A stretch of 64,000 nt of DNA from Bradyrhizobium frederickii (GTDB lineage Bacteria; Pseudomonadota; Alphaproteobacteria; Rhizobiales; Xanthobacteraceae): contig NZ_SPQS01000014.1 of NCBI RefSeq assembly GCF_004570865.1, positions 124,001 to 188,000 of the forward strand, read 5' to 3'. Of this stretch, positions 8,514-19,074 are shown in pieces. The notes under the pieces were generated by a model. The model ran no database searches and had not been told where the DNA came from. It worked only from the letters and a program-made list of their open reading frames with translations. The translations under genes were made by a program, and so were the position numbers. Position 1 is the stretch's first letter, and each line of letters starts with the position of its first letter.

Positions 8514-10271
8514 TTACAGCGGGAGTTCCGGCTCGCGGCGCGCATTCCGGCGGGCATTGGTCACCGCCGGCGAGGCGGTCGAACGCACAAAACTCCAGCG
8601 GATCGAGGGCGCCTGCCGCGCATCCTGCCGGATCACGATCTGCGCGGTGCGGCGCGGGCCGTCATTGCCGGCCAGGAATACGCTGTCCTCGAGGTCGACC
8701 TTGTCGTCCAATGCTTCAAAGGTCCAGACGTCGCGGTTCGGCAGCACCAGCATCACGCCGCGGGCGTCCGAGAGCCGGCTGGCCTTCACGGCGGGATGCA
8801 GATGGAAGCGCAGCGCGAAATCGGCATTCGCGCCCTTAAAGCGTCCGCCCTGCGGCGGCGACAGCGTGTCCTCGCCGTCGATGCGCGCGCCGTCATTGGC
8901 GATCATCAGCACGCGGCGGTGGATCGCGCCGAATTTCGAGAGGTAACCGTCATGCGAGGTCGTGAGCAGCGTGCCGTTCTGCACGATCTCGCGATAGCTC
9001 TCGACCTCGACGGGTCCGCTGGTGACGGGCGAGCCGTGCAACAGGCGCTTCATCGCCGACATCTCGATGAACTGGCAGGACGAGGTGTCGTGATAGGTCA
9101 GCGTGGAATGCGCCGCGGTGCCGCGTGCGAACGGCCGCCAATTGTCGCGTCCCGTGGTCGGCATGCCGCAATTGGTGACGATCCGGCTGATGCCGGAGGA
9201 CAACTCGAATGACAGGCAGCCGGCATGGGCGTCGTGACTGACGCCGGCCGGCGGCGGCGGGCCGGTGTCGATGATCACAGTGGTCTGGCCGGCATCGAGG
9301 CGCTGAAAGCCGGTATGCGGCATGTTGGCCATCGGCGCGCCGTGGGTGTCGTCATAGGCGAGCAGGGTGGCGAGCAGATCCGAGGATGTCGCGCTCATGC
9401 CGTTGAACAGCGCGAAATTGCCGTCGCCGTGCCGGAAGAAGCGCAGCATCGGCATCATGCGGTCGATTGCGTTGAGCAGCGCCGGCGGCGGCGCGATGTT
9501 GCGCGCGGCAAAAGTCTGCCGCAGCGGCAAGAGGTCGATCAGGAGTTCGATCAGCGCGCCCGGGTTGCGGGAGATGTGTCCGCCATCGGGCAGGATCTGC
9601 CGCTGCAATTCGTCCGACAGCTTCTTCGATGCGCTGCGGATGTGACGCGTCTGGTTGGCAAGGCACAGCGCCGCGTAACACAGCGCGATCAGCACTTGCA
9701 GCTTCGGCACTCCGTCCGGAATGTCGACCATGGTGTAGCGCAGGAAGCGGATCTCGCGGGCGAGGGCGCGCAAGTAACGGCGGTAGAATTTGTTGTCGGT
9801 CTCGCTCAGCACCAGCGGCGCCTGCGACAGCAGCGAGATCACGCGCCTCGCCAGCACGTCGGCGCGGCGCGCGACCGGGCGACGCTTGTTGGCGGGGTTG
9901 GCGATCCAGTCCTCGATCAGGGCGCGCGCATTCGCCCGTGTCAGCGCGGTGTCGGCGGCGCGCAGATGGCGCAGCCAGCCGAAGCCGAGCAGCGCAACCT
10001 CCCAATCCTCCGACGGCGGCTCGAGATCGAAGATCGAGCGTCCGTGGCAATTGACGATCTTGCCGGCGAAGACGAAGCGGCCGGCATAGATTTCGGCGGC
10101 GCGGGTCGCATCCGCGGTGCGCAGATCGTGCGGCGCGATGATCAGCCGGTCGGTGCGGCTGGGCCAGACCCGCGACAGCGCAACCGAACCGCCGCTCGCG
10201 CGCGCGAGCATGTTCCGCGCGAAGCGGTTCATGACCAGCGTCGAGATACGTCTGCGTTGAGCGACCGACAC
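8514..10271 (-). CDS. Heparinase II/III family protein
   Basis: A 585-residue protein. The N-terminal half is alpha-helical (DWEVALLGFGWLRHLRAADT; SQAPLVLSETDNKFYRRYLR) and the C-terminal half is a beta-sandwich (CLSFELSSGISRIVTNCGMP; LRFHLHPAVKASRLSD), as in the heparinase II/III polysaccharide lyase superfamily. There is no signal peptide, so it is probably cytoplasmic, unlike true secreted heparinases. The start is a GTG at 10271 with AAGG six bases ahead. The gene lies between rsmB and purH, a conserved alphaproteobacterial order, where its substrate is generally not known. Lyase activity on a uronic-acid glycan is the family expectation, not something visible here. Confidence 0.85.
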   Translation of the reverse strand: MSVAQRRRISTLVMNRFARNMLARASGGSVALSRVWPSRTDRLIIAPHDLRTADATRAAEIYAGRFVFAGKIVNCHGRSIFDLEPPSEDWEVALLGFGWLRHLRAADTALTRANARALIEDWIANPANKRRPVARRADVLARRVISLLSQAPLVLSETDNKFYRRYLRALAREIRFLRYTMVDIPDGVPKLQVLIALCYAALCLANQTRHIRSASKKLSDELQRQILPDGGHISRNPGALIELLIDLLPLRQTFAARNIAPPPALLNAIDRMMPMLRFFRHGDGNFALFNGMSATSSDLLATLLAYDDTHGAPMANMPHTGFQRLDAGQTTVIIDTGPPPPAGVSHDAHAGCLSFELSSGISRIVTNCGMPTTGRDNWRPFARGTAAHSTLTYHDTSSCQFIEMSAMKRLLHGSPVTSGPVEVESYREIVQNGTLLTTSHDGYLSKFGAIHRRVLMIANDGARIDGEDTLSPPQGGRFKGANADFALRFHLHPAVKASRLSDARGVMLVLPNRDVWTFEALDDKVDLEDSVFLAGNDGPRRTAQIVIRQDARQAPSIRWSFVRSTASPAVTNARRNARREPELPL

Positions 10272-10388
10272 GCCTTGCCTTGAAGGGGGAGAGGATTAGC
10301 GACGAATCCCTATTAATCCCAAAATCGGTCGTCTGACACCACCTTGAACGGCGCGAATCAGCGCCACGTCGCAAAATCCAGTGCAAAA

Positions 10389-11735
10389 TCAGGATTTAAC
10401 GAGCCGGGCCGCGAAAAATCCGTCGAGTCCGCCGAGCTTGGGATCGGGGTTCGGCAAATGGCAGGGCAAGGTGCGCAGATCGCCCTCCGGCGTGACGATT
10501 TCGTCCAGGCCCGCGACCTCCGACGCCTCGATCGGGACGCGGCGAAGCGCAGGCTCGGCCGCCAGCAGCGTCGCCACGGCCTGCTCGCCTTCCTCGGGTT
10601 CCAGCGAGCAGGTGCAGTAGATCAGCGTACCGCCCGGCTTGAGCAGCGACACCGATTTTCGCAGCAGCCGTTGCTGGAGCGCGGTCAGGGGGGCGATGTC
10701 GGATTCCTGCCGCAGCCAGGCCACATCGGGATGGCGGCGGATCGTGCCGGTCGAGGTGCAGGGCGCATCGATCAAGACACCGTCGAAGCTCTCGGCGGGG
10801 CCGGCCCATTCCACGGCGTCAGCGACGACGGTTTCGGCCTGGAGCGACAGCCGCGCCAGGTTTTCGCGCAGTCGTGCCACCCGGGCCGGCGAGCGGTCGA
10901 TCGCCGTGACCTGCGCGCCTGCCAGCGCCAGTTGCGCGGTCTTGCCGCCAGGGGCGGCGCAGAGATCTGCAATGGACTTGCCTTCGACGTCGCCGAACAG
11001 CCGGGCCGGCAGCGCGGCGGCGGCGTCCTGCACCCACCATTGTCCCTCGGTGAAGCCGGGCAGCATGGTCACCGAGCCGTGCAGCAGCATCCGCACCGTC
11101 CCGGTCGGCAGCGTCTCGCCGTGCAGGCGGCTCGCCCATTGCGCGGGATCCGACTTCACGGTGAGATCGAGCGAGGGCTCGTGGCCGAGCGCCAGCGCCA
11201 TTTCTCGTGCGGTGGCTTCGCCATAATGCGCGCTCCAGCGCGCGAGCAGCCATGGCGGAAGGTCCAGCGATTGCGTGGCGACTTCCTCGACCAGCGCCTT
11301 GCCCTCGCGCGCGCAGCGGCGCAGCACGGCATTGACGAGACCGGCATAGCGCGCGGCGCGCCGGTCGGACTGTACCAGCCGAACGGAGAGGTCGACGGCG
11401 GCGTGATCCGGCACGTCCATCCAGAGGATCTGCGCCGCGCCGATCAGCAGCGCGCTCTGCGCGCGCGGCGCGTCGGAGGGAATGCCCTTGTCGAGCAGCC
11501 GCGACAGCACGTGGCCGAGCGTGCCGAGCCGGCGCAGCACGGTGGCGACCAGGCGACGCATCAACGCCCGGTCGCGGTCGGGCAGCGTCTTCAGTCCGGG
11601 ATGGGCCCCGCTGCCGTCGAGCTGATCGTCAAGTGTGCGGTGCTTGTGCAGCACGCCGTCGACGATATCGGCGGCAATCCGTCGTGCCGCAAGGCCTGGC
11701 ACTTCGGGCGGAGGAGCAAAACGTTGAGATGGCAT
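10389..11735 (-). CDS. rsmB: RsmB-type rRNA (cytosine-C5) methyltransferase
   Basis: A 448-residue protein with an N-terminal NusB-like RNA-binding domain (ARRIAADIVDGVLHKHRTLD) and a C-terminal SAM-dependent Fmu/NOL1 domain. The methylase motifs are ADLCAAPGGKTAQLA (SAM loop), VLIDAPCTSTGTIRRHPD with one catalytic Cys, and LIYCTCSLEPEEGE with the second. It should methylate a cytosine in 16S rRNA, C967 in E. coli. I chose the ATG at 11735 because it precedes the conserved core; an in-frame ATG at 11783 has its GAGG too close. It is first in the minus-strand rsmB, heparinase-like, purH series. Confidence 0.92.
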   Translation of the reverse strand: MPSQRFAPPPEVPGLAARRIAADIVDGVLHKHRTLDDQLDGSGAHPGLKTLPDRDRALMRRLVATVLRRLGTLGHVLSRLLDKGIPSDAPRAQSALLIGAAQILWMDVPDHAAVDLSVRLVQSDRRAARYAGLVNAVLRRCAREGKALVEEVATQSLDLPPWLLARWSAHYGEATAREMALALGHEPSLDLTVKSDPAQWASRLHGETLPTGTVRMLLHGSVTMLPGFTEGQWWVQDAAAALPARLFGDVEGKSIADLCAAPGGKTAQLALAGAQVTAIDRSPARVARLRENLARLSLQAETVVADAVEWAGPAESFDGVLIDAPCTSTGTIRRHPDVAWLRQESDIAPLTALQQRLLRKSVSLLKPGGTLIYCTCSLEPEEGEQAVATLLAAEPALRRVPIEASEVAGLDEIVTPEGDLRTLPCHLPNPDPKLGGLDGFFAARLVKS

Positions 11736-11923
11736 GCGGAAGCAAGGTTCTGAGCGAGCGGCAGTTCCGCCGCAATGGCGCATGCCTCAAGAGACTGATC
11801 TCTGACACGCGAATATGCCAAATGTAAGAATCGCTTCCGGCTTTTTCAGCCCTCCGGGCCTGATTTCAGGAATGCGTTATTGCACGTCGCATTGCGGCTT
11901 TTCCTGCGCTAGAAGACCGGACG

Positions 11924-12127
11924 ATGAGTGACCAGCCTCCCGTTCCCGATCGCAAGCCGCTCACGCCGGCAGCCCAGCGCGCGCTGGCCGAAGCCGAGGC
12001 ACGCCGGCGGGCTTCCGCCGCGGAGGCCAGCAGCGAGGCCAAGGCGAAGGAGCTGCAGGGACCGAAGGGACCCGAGCCGACCCGCTACGGCGACTGGGAG
12101 CGCAAGGGCATCGCCTCCGACTTTTGA
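11924..12127 (+). CDS. SDHAF4-like succinate dehydrogenase assembly factor (DUF1674)
   Basis: A 67-residue charged protein whose C-terminus, GPEPTRYGDWERKGIASDF, is the signature of DUF1674 and of mitochondrial SDHAF4. In eukaryotes SDHAF4 binds the flavinylated SDHA subunit and promotes its assembly with SDHB. The bacterial protein is presumed to help complex II in the same way. The N-terminal 45 residues are low-complexity Ala/Glu/Lys and poorly conserved. It is divergent from rsmB and upstream of the nuclease gene; no succinate dehydrogenase genes are nearby. The small size makes it easy to miss, but the C-terminal motif is decisive. Confidence 0.9.
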   Translation: MSDQPPVPDRKPLTPAAQRALAEAEARRRASAAEASSEAKAKELQGPKGPEPTRYGDWERKGIASDF

Positions 12128-12197
12128 AGTGGCGCCTTACGCGCGCTCCTCACAAGCTATCTTGCCGGTTCAGCCGACTCAGCCCTAGCGTGCGCGG

Positions 12198-12788
12198 ATG
12201 TCGCGCTTCGATCCCAGCCGTCCATACCGGACTTCATACAGCGGCTCGCCGTTCGGCCGTCGCTTCTCCGGACTGTTGCCGTGGATGTTCGTTGTCGGCG
12301 TTGTGACGGCCGTCGTGCTCGGCTTCCGCCAGGGAACGATGTGGCCTGTTCCACGAGTGAATGACGAACAATCGCGGAATGCCGAAATCATCCTGCAGCA
12401 GTCCGGCGCGGCCGGAGCCCGCCAACCGGTCGAGGTCATTCGCACCGTCGACGGCGACACGTTTCTGGCGCGCGTGCACCAGCACAACGGCGGCGATCTC
12501 GTCGCGCGCGTTCGGCTGCGCGGCATCGATGCGCCCGAACTGAAGGCCTCCTGCCAGGAGGAGCTGGACAAGGCGGAAGCCGCGGCCCGCGCGTTGCGCG
12601 ATCTGCTCGGCCAGGGCGGGGTGACCATCACCAATCTCGGCCCCGACAAATACGGCCGCGTGCTTGCCGACGTCGCGACGCGGCGGACCGCGAACGTTGC
12701 GGCGGCGTTGCTCGCCGGCGGTTATGCGCGAAGCTACAACGGCGGCCATCGCGACGGCTGGTGCGCACGCAGCTGGCGCTTCTGGTAA
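12198..12788 (+). CDS. Membrane-anchored thermonuclease (SNase-like) family protein
   Basis: A 196-residue protein with one membrane segment near residues 28-45 and an external staphylococcal-nuclease fold. The Ca2+-dependent active site is recognisable: VIRTVDGDTFLARV (first Asp), VRLRGIDAPEL (catalytic Arg, Asp and Glu) and DKYGRVLADV (second catalytic Arg). The C-terminus is short and Trp-rich (GWCARSWRFW) instead of the usual GLA-type end. It probably degrades nucleic acid in the periplasm or at the cell surface. It lies 70 bases after the SDHAF4-like gene and ends at a bidirectional terminator. Confidence 0.88.
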   Translation: MSRFDPSRPYRTSYSGSPFGRRFSGLLPWMFVVGVVTAVVLGFRQGTMWPVPRVNDEQSRNAEIILQQSGAAGARQPVEVIRTVDGDTFLARVHQHNGGDLVARVRLRGIDAPELKASCQEELDKAEAAARALRDLLGQGGVTITNLGPDKYGRVLADVATRRTANVAAALLAGGYARSYNGGHRDGWCARSWRFW

Positions 12789-12822
12789 CAAAAAAGCCGC
12801 GTCCAAAGACGCGGCTCGTTCT
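12789..12822. terminator. Bidirectional intrinsic terminator
   Basis: A perfect 9-bp stem, AGCCGCGTC (12795-12803) and GACGCGGCT (12808-12816), has a CAAA loop and is flanked on the left by A6. Read on the minus strand it is a strong stem followed by T6, ending the L,D-transpeptidase transcript. On the plus strand it is followed by CGTTCTT, a weaker stop for the nuclease gene. The two genes converge here. Confidence 0.85.
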
Positions 12823-12842
12823 TGTCGCAGCCGATCGCGGGA

Positions 12843-13358
12843 TCAGCGCGTCACGACCACCGTCGTGCCGACGGAGACGCGGCCATAGAGATCGGTGATG
12901 TCGTCGTTGAGCATGCGGATGCAGCCATAGGAGACGAAGCCGCCGATCGAACCCGGCACGTTGGTGCCGTGGATGGCGTATTCGCCGCCGGCCAGCGTCA
13001 TCGCCGCGACGCCCATCGGGTTGCGCGGCGAGCCGCCCGGAATCACGTCGGGAATGTTCGGCTTGTCGCGCTTCACCTCGGCGGGCGGCGCCCAGGCCGG
13101 GTTGAGATACTTGCCGTCGATCTTCGTGGTGCCGGCCCATTGCTTGCCGGACTTGCCGACGCCGACCGGATAGCGCACGGCGTGGCCGTTATCGAGAATG
13201 AGATAGAGTTTGCGCTCGCTGGTTTTGACCACGATCGTGCCCGGCGAATAGTCCGCGAGGTGCGTGCCCACCATTTCCGGCCGCGCTTCTGCCGCCGTCG
13301 ACATCAAGACCCCAGCTCCGATGGTGGCGGCCATCGCCACCGCAATCCTCATCGACAT
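12843..13358 (-). CDS. L,D-transpeptidase (YkuD / ErfK type), secreted
   Basis: A 171-residue exported enzyme. The signal peptide is MSMRIAVAMAATIGAGVL through AAEA. The YkuD domain follows: IVVKTSERKLYLILDNG opens it, and the catalytic motif HGTNVPGSIGGFVSYGCIRM contains the conserved His and nucleophilic Cys. Enzymes of this type make 3-3 peptidoglycan cross-links or attach proteins such as lipoproteins to the cell wall in the periplasm. Start 13358 is preceded by GGGGGAAG at proper spacing; ATG 13352 is an alternative. Bradyrhizobia carry many paralogues, so the exact role is unknown. Confidence 0.92.
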   Translation of the reverse strand: MSMRIAVAMAATIGAGVLMSTAAEARPEMVGTHLADYSPGTIVVKTSERKLYLILDNGHAVRYPVGVGKSGKQWAGTTKIDGKYLNPAWAPPAEVKRDKPNIPDVIPGGSPRNPMGVAAMTLAGGEYAIHGTNVPGSIGGFVSYGCIRMLNDDITDLYGRVSVGTTVVVTR

Positions 13359-13651
13359 CGATCTTCCCCCTTGCACAATCGGATCGTCCAAAATGACGCA
13401 GAACCCGCAATCGCCGCCGCGCCAAGTCCTCGTCAGGGGACATTCTTAACCGCGCTCGTTAACCGGATGGTTTCCACGCGCGGCCACCGAAGGCCGGCCA
13501 GCAGGGGGAACAAAGGAAATGTTCGAAATAAAGTAAATGACCTGAAAACAACACCCGGCGGGAAATAGGCGGGCGCGCCGCCGCGCGCGCTGACAAGCGC
13601 GTGAGGCTGTGAACGGCTGTTGGTTGGAGGCGAGCTCAACACCCGCTCTCG
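13359..13651. other. Intergenic stretch upstream of the L,D-transpeptidase gene
   Basis: No convincing gene lies here. It must hold the promoter of the minus-strand L,D-transpeptidase, but I see no clear -35/-10 pair. GGTTAA occurs twice, 7 bases apart, on the minus strand near 13446-13464 and could be a binding site; the support is weak. Confidence 0.4.
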
Positions 13652-13771
13652 TGTCCCGGACAAGCGCAGCGAAGCGGAGCGCCGATCCGGGACCCAGTTC
13701 TTCGCGTTTGGATAGATGGGCCCCGACTCGGCAGCGCATCACTGACGTGCTGCGCTGCGTCCGGGGCACGA
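13652..13771. repeat. Palindromic intergenic repeat between acs and the L,D-transpeptidase gene
   Basis: The ends are near-complementary (GTGTCCCGGAC on the left, GTCCGGGGCAC on the right). The interior AGCGAAGCGGAGCGCCGATC closely resembles the left half of the element at 6588, which reads AGCGAAGCGGAGCGCAGATC. It is therefore a related non-coding repeat just downstream of acs, and its folded RNA may help end the acs transcript. Confidence 0.6.
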
Positions 13772-13779
13772 GACTTTGG

Positions 13780-15726
<1,947 letters not shown>

Positions 15727-16128
15727 GCTTTCCCTCCACATACGGCAGGCCGAACGCTAGCGACCGGCGAGCCGACTTGATCATTGACTGATTATGCGTC
15801 GGGCTAACCGGACCCGACAAGGAGCACAAGCTGGACCTTCGGCGGGCCGCCCGCCATGCGGAGGATCAAGCCCGCCTGCGGCGACTGTCGCAGATCTGAA
15901 ACAGGCCCCACGGGCGGCGTTGAGGCCTTTACCCAACTCTCAGGAATCAGCTGGTGCAGGGCGCCCATGCGACGCGGACGGTATTTGGCAACCTCTCGTC
16001 ACTGATTCGGGACTCGCAATGCGGTTCGGAACACCCTAAATGGCCAACCCGGGTCCAAAGAGGCCCTTCGGAACAAACATCAGAATTACGGCATTGACCG
16101 ATAACAGACAGGGCTAAGGCATAAGACT
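15727..16128. other. Divergent intergenic region between acs and topoisomerase IB
   Basis: This 402-bp stretch has no gene I can support. It must contain both promoters. The perfect inverted repeat GGCGGGC-C-GCCCGCC lies at 15841-15855, and a small GCGAC-T-GTCGC palindrome lies near 15871-15881; either may be operator or hairpin. No known riboswitch consensus was recognised. Confidence 0.5.
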
Positions 16129-17295
16129 ATGATGGATCAGCAGAATCTCGGGACGATACGGCCCGCTTCAGCCGATCCTGCTGCCATTGCGCTGGCCAAA
16201 GCCCTCGGACAATGGCCCAAATCGGCCCCTTTCAGGCGTCCCAGCCCCAAAAAGACCTTTGACACGGCGCCGGCGACGGTCGAGGCGCTTGCCAGGGAAC
16301 TCGGCCTGCGGCTCGGCGACCAGAACGAGCTGACCATTCGCCGCATCAGGCGCGGCAAGGGCTATTCCTTCGTCCGCCCCAACGGCGCACACATCCGCGA
16401 CGCCCGCACCATCCGCCGGCTGCACGCCATGGCGGTGCCGCCGGCCTATCGCGAGGTGCGCTACTCGGCCGATCCGAGCTCGCATCTTCAGGCCGTGGGC
16501 CGCGATGCCGCGGGCCGGCTGCAATATCGCTATCACGCCGATTGGGAGAAGGTCCGCGAGCATCGCAAGGCGCATCGCCTGGAGAAGCTCGTCGGCGCGC
16601 TGCCCAAGATCCGGCGCAAGGTCTCGGCGTTCCTGTCGGGCGACGAGCCGACGCGTGAATTCGCGCTCTCGGCCGTGATCGAGCTGATCGCGCGCACCGC
16701 GATCCGCCCCGGCAACGAATCCTACGCCCGCCTCAACGGCACCCGCGGCGCGACCACACTGCTCAAGTCCAACGTCACGCTGGAAGACGATTGCTTCGTG
16801 CTGACCTTCAAGGCGAAGGGCGGCAAGGCAGTGCGCAAGGAATGCGACGCGGCCAAGCTGGTGCGCGCCATCGGTATTTTGCAGGGCGTCCCCGGCAAGC
16901 GGATGTTCCAGTATCGGGACGCCAACGGCATCGTGCGCGCGGTCAGCACCACGCAGGTGAATGCGTTCCTGCGCGAGATCGCCGGAATCAAGATCTCGCT
17001 GAAGGATTTTCGCACGCTGATGGCCTCCGCCGTGGTCGTGGAATCCCTGTCGCGGATCACGCCGGCGACCAGCCAGCGCGGCCGCAAGAAGCAGGTGCTG
17101 GACGCGATCCGCGCTGCCGCCGACAAGCTCTCCAACACGCCGGCGATCTGCCGCAAGAGCTATGTCCACGACACCATCGTCACCGCTTTCGAGGAAGGCA
17201 TCCTCGAACGCTTTGCCGCGACCATGAAGGGCCAGCGCTCGCAGGCGCGGCGCGAGCAGCTCCTGCAGCAGGTGGTCGCGACGGCGGCGGTGTAA
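16129..17295 (+). CDS. DNA topoisomerase IB (poxvirus / eukaryote-like)
   Basis: A 388-residue monomeric type IB topoisomerase, which relaxes supercoils through a 3'-phosphotyrosine. The N-terminal domain contains IRRIRRGKGYSFVRPNGAHI, and the catalytic domain has RPGNESYARLNGTRGATTLL (first catalytic Arg region), SLKDFRTLMASAVV (second Arg) and CRKSYVHDTIV with the nucleophilic Tyr near residue 345. The family consensus KDFRTWxAT is slightly altered to KDFRTLMAS, but all catalytic residues are present. ATGs at 16129 and 16132 are both usable. This enzyme type is common in rhizobia as an accessory to gyrase and topoisomerase I. Confidence 0.92.
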   Translation: MMDQQNLGTIRPASADPAAIALAKALGQWPKSAPFRRPSPKKTFDTAPATVEALARELGLRLGDQNELTIRRIRRGKGYSFVRPNGAHIRDARTIRRLHAMAVPPAYREVRYSADPSSHLQAVGRDAAGRLQYRYHADWEKVREHRKAHRLEKLVGALPKIRRKVSAFLSGDEPTREFALSAVIELIARTAIRPGNESYARLNGTRGATTLLKSNVTLEDDCFVLTFKAKGGKAVRKECDAAKLVRAIGILQGVPGKRMFQYRDANGIVRAVSTTQVNAFLREIAGIKISLKDFRTLMASAVVVESLSRITPATSQRGRKKQVLDAIRAAADKLSNTPAICRKSYVHDTIVTAFEEGILERFAATMKGQRSQARREQLLQQVVATAAV

Positions 17296-17350
17296 CGACA
17301 CTGCCGTTGGAGGTGAAAATAGGCGCGGGTGCCGTAGTGCCGTAGCTGTA

Positions 17351-17426
17351 GGGTGGGCAAAGCGTAGCGTGCCCACCACCTCTCAGTGATTACGTAAGAC
17401 GTGGGCACGCTTCGCTTTGCCCACCC
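17351..17426. repeat. Inverted repeat, 26-bp arms, in a convergent gap
   Basis: The arms 17351-17376 and 17401-17426 (GGGTGGGCAAAGCG...) are complementary at 25 of 26 positions around a 24-base loop. It sits between the convergent topoisomerase and SRPBCC genes, where its transcript would fold into a very stable hairpin, so it probably doubles as a two-way terminator. The sequence resembles a dispersed GGGTGGGCAAAGCG repeat. Confidence 0.75.
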
Positions 17427-17433
17427 GACAGAG

Positions 17434-17889
17434 CTACGACTTGGTCGAGACGCCGTTATCGGGACCGGGATCGCCGCCTGCGGCCACGATCGTCAGCCGT
17501 TCCAGATAATGCGCCCACCCCGTCGCATGCGAAGCCGCCTGCGCTTCGCTCGGCAGGCCGCTATGGGTCATGCGCAGCAGCGTGCCGCCATCGCGCTCGA
17601 TCAGGTCGATCTCGATCAGGCTCGAGCCCGGCGGCACTTCCTGGCCGCCCTCCCAGCCGAACGTGTAGGCCAGACGATGCACCGGCACGACCTCGCGGAA
17701 GGCGCCGCGGGCGACGCCGCCGCGCGGACCGACGCCCTTGAGCAGATAGAGCCCGCCGGGATGCGGCTCCGTGGTCACCTCCGACCCCATCCAGCTCAGG
17801 ATCTTCTCGGGGTCGGTCAGGTAAGCGAAAACGGTAGCGCGCGGTGCCGCGATCTGGGTCTCGCGTCGCACGATGAACGGTTCAGTCAT
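17434..17889 (-). CDS. SRPBCC (AHSA1-type) domain protein
   Basis: A 151-residue single-domain START-like protein. It begins with the typical FIVRRETQIAAPRATVFAYLTDPEKILSW-type strand and helix and contains GGLYLLKG and FREVVPVHRLAYTFGWEGG, both characteristic of the AHSA1 / polyketide-cyclase-like family. It ends with a helix carrying GWAHYLERL. Members bind hydrophobic ligands or act as ArsR-linked stress proteins. No ArsR regulator lies beside this one. It faces the cyclase gene with which it shares a short divergent promoter gap. The ligand is unknown. Confidence 0.85.
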   Translation of the reverse strand: MTEPFIVRRETQIAAPRATVFAYLTDPEKILSWMGSEVTTEPHPGGLYLLKGVGPRGGVARGAFREVVPVHRLAYTFGWEGGQEVPPGSSLIEIDLIERDGGTLLRMTHSGLPSEAQAASHATGWAHYLERLTIVAAGGDPGPDNGVSTKS

Positions 17890-17990
17890 GGGCGATCATT
17901 CCTTCGCTGACACTGGGACATGGCGGCGCGTGGGCGGCCCGTCAAGGATTGGCCGTGACAAACCCGGCCCGCCTTCGCCATGATCGGGCC

Positions 17991-19070
17991 ATGCAGCTCT
18001 CCCCGACGCTCGCCTGGCTTGTCGATGTCGCCTCGGATAGTGCCGGGGCCGACCGCCTGCTCGCGGAACTCGGCGCTCATCTCGTGGCCGACGGCGTGCC
18101 GCTTGCGGCGGGCGCCCTCACGCTGGAGGTGCCGCATCCGCTGATCGCGAAGCGGACATGGCTATGGCGGGCCGACAGCGGCCAGGTGATCGAAGCGCTC
18201 GGCTTCGCGCCTGGCGGGCTGGCTCCGGATCCGCCGAACGATGCCGGTCGCCGCTGGCTGCGCGACATCGTGCGCGGCGAGCTGCACGAAGACATCGTCG
18301 GACGGCAAGATGGGCCGCTGCTCAGCTGGATCGGGCCGCGGCCGTTCACCGCAGATGAAATCGGGCAACTGCGCCAGGCCGCGCGTTTCGCCGCAACGCC
18401 GCTTGCCGTGCTCGCCGCGCGCGCCACGTTGCGGGCAACGCTGGACGCCTATCTCGGCAGGCGCAGCGCCGAGCGGGTGCTGGCGGCACCCTTGCGGCGC
18501 GATCTCGGCGAGACCATTCAGGCCGCGCTGCTCTATGCGGATTTGCGCAATTTCACGACCCTGTCGGAAACCTCACCACCTGGCGAGGTCATCGCCGCGC
18601 TCGACGCCTGGTTCGATCGCATCGCCGGCGCTGTTCACGCCTTCGGCGGCGAGGTCCTGAAATTCATCGGCGACGGCGTGCTCGCGATCTTTCCGGTGGT
18701 CGAGGCATCGCCGCGCCCTGCCTGCGAGGCCGCTCTGCGTGCTGCCGGCGCAGCCGAGGCCGGGATGGCCTATCTCAACGCGGAGCGCGGCGCCAAGGGC
18801 CTGCCGCCGCTGGCGTTCGGTGCTGCGCTCCATCTCGGCGAGATGCTCTGGGGCAATATCGGTGCCGCGAACCGGCTCGATTTCACCGCGATCGGTCCAG
18901 CCGTCAATCTCGCCAGCCGCCTCGAAGGATTGTGCAAGCCGTTGGGGCGGGCTGTGCTGGTGTCGGGCGCGCTTGCCGCCGAGACGGACATGAAGCTGGT
19001 CGCGCTCGGGTCGCATTCGCTGCGCGGCATTGCAGCGCCGTGCCAGGTGTTCACATTGCCAAAGACGTGA
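17991..19070 (+). CDS. Class III adenylate/guanylate cyclase, soluble
   Basis: A 359-residue protein with an uncharacterised N-terminal region of about 170 residues and a C-terminal cyclase homology domain. Both metal-binding aspartates are present, in LLYADLRNFTTLSE and VLKFIGDGVLAIFP, and LDFTAIGPAVNLASRLEG carries the purine-specificity and transition-state residues; the Lys of LKFIGDG favours ATP. There are no membrane helices. The start is uncertain: a GTG at 17955 has AAGGA six bases ahead, whereas the ATG at 17991 has no clear ribosome site. It ends four bases before the convergent EVE gene. It should make cAMP in response to an unknown cue. Confidence 0.88.
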   Translation: MQLSPTLAWLVDVASDSAGADRLLAELGAHLVADGVPLAAGALTLEVPHPLIAKRTWLWRADSGQVIEALGFAPGGLAPDPPNDAGRRWLRDIVRGELHEDIVGRQDGPLLSWIGPRPFTADEIGQLRQAARFAATPLAVLAARATLRATLDAYLGRRSAERVLAAPLRRDLGETIQAALLYADLRNFTTLSETSPPGEVIAALDAWFDRIAGAVHAFGGEVLKFIGDGVLAIFPVVEASPRPACEAALRAAGAAEAGMAYLNAERGAKGLPPLAFGAALHLGEMLWGNIGAANRLDFTAIGPAVNLASRLEGLCKPLGRAVLVSGALAAETDMKLVALGSHSLRGIAAPCQVFTLPKT

Positions 19071-19074
19071 GGAA

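Noticed and set aside
13664..13771. Possible CRISPR-like or tandem array because of short repeated motifs such as AGCG
   Set aside because: The repeats are not regularly spaced and lack spacers; the pattern is a palindromic element.
15727..16128. Possible small gene in the acs/topoisomerase gap
   Set aside because: The open frames here lack a ribosome site or any recognisable sequence, and their composition is not protein-like.
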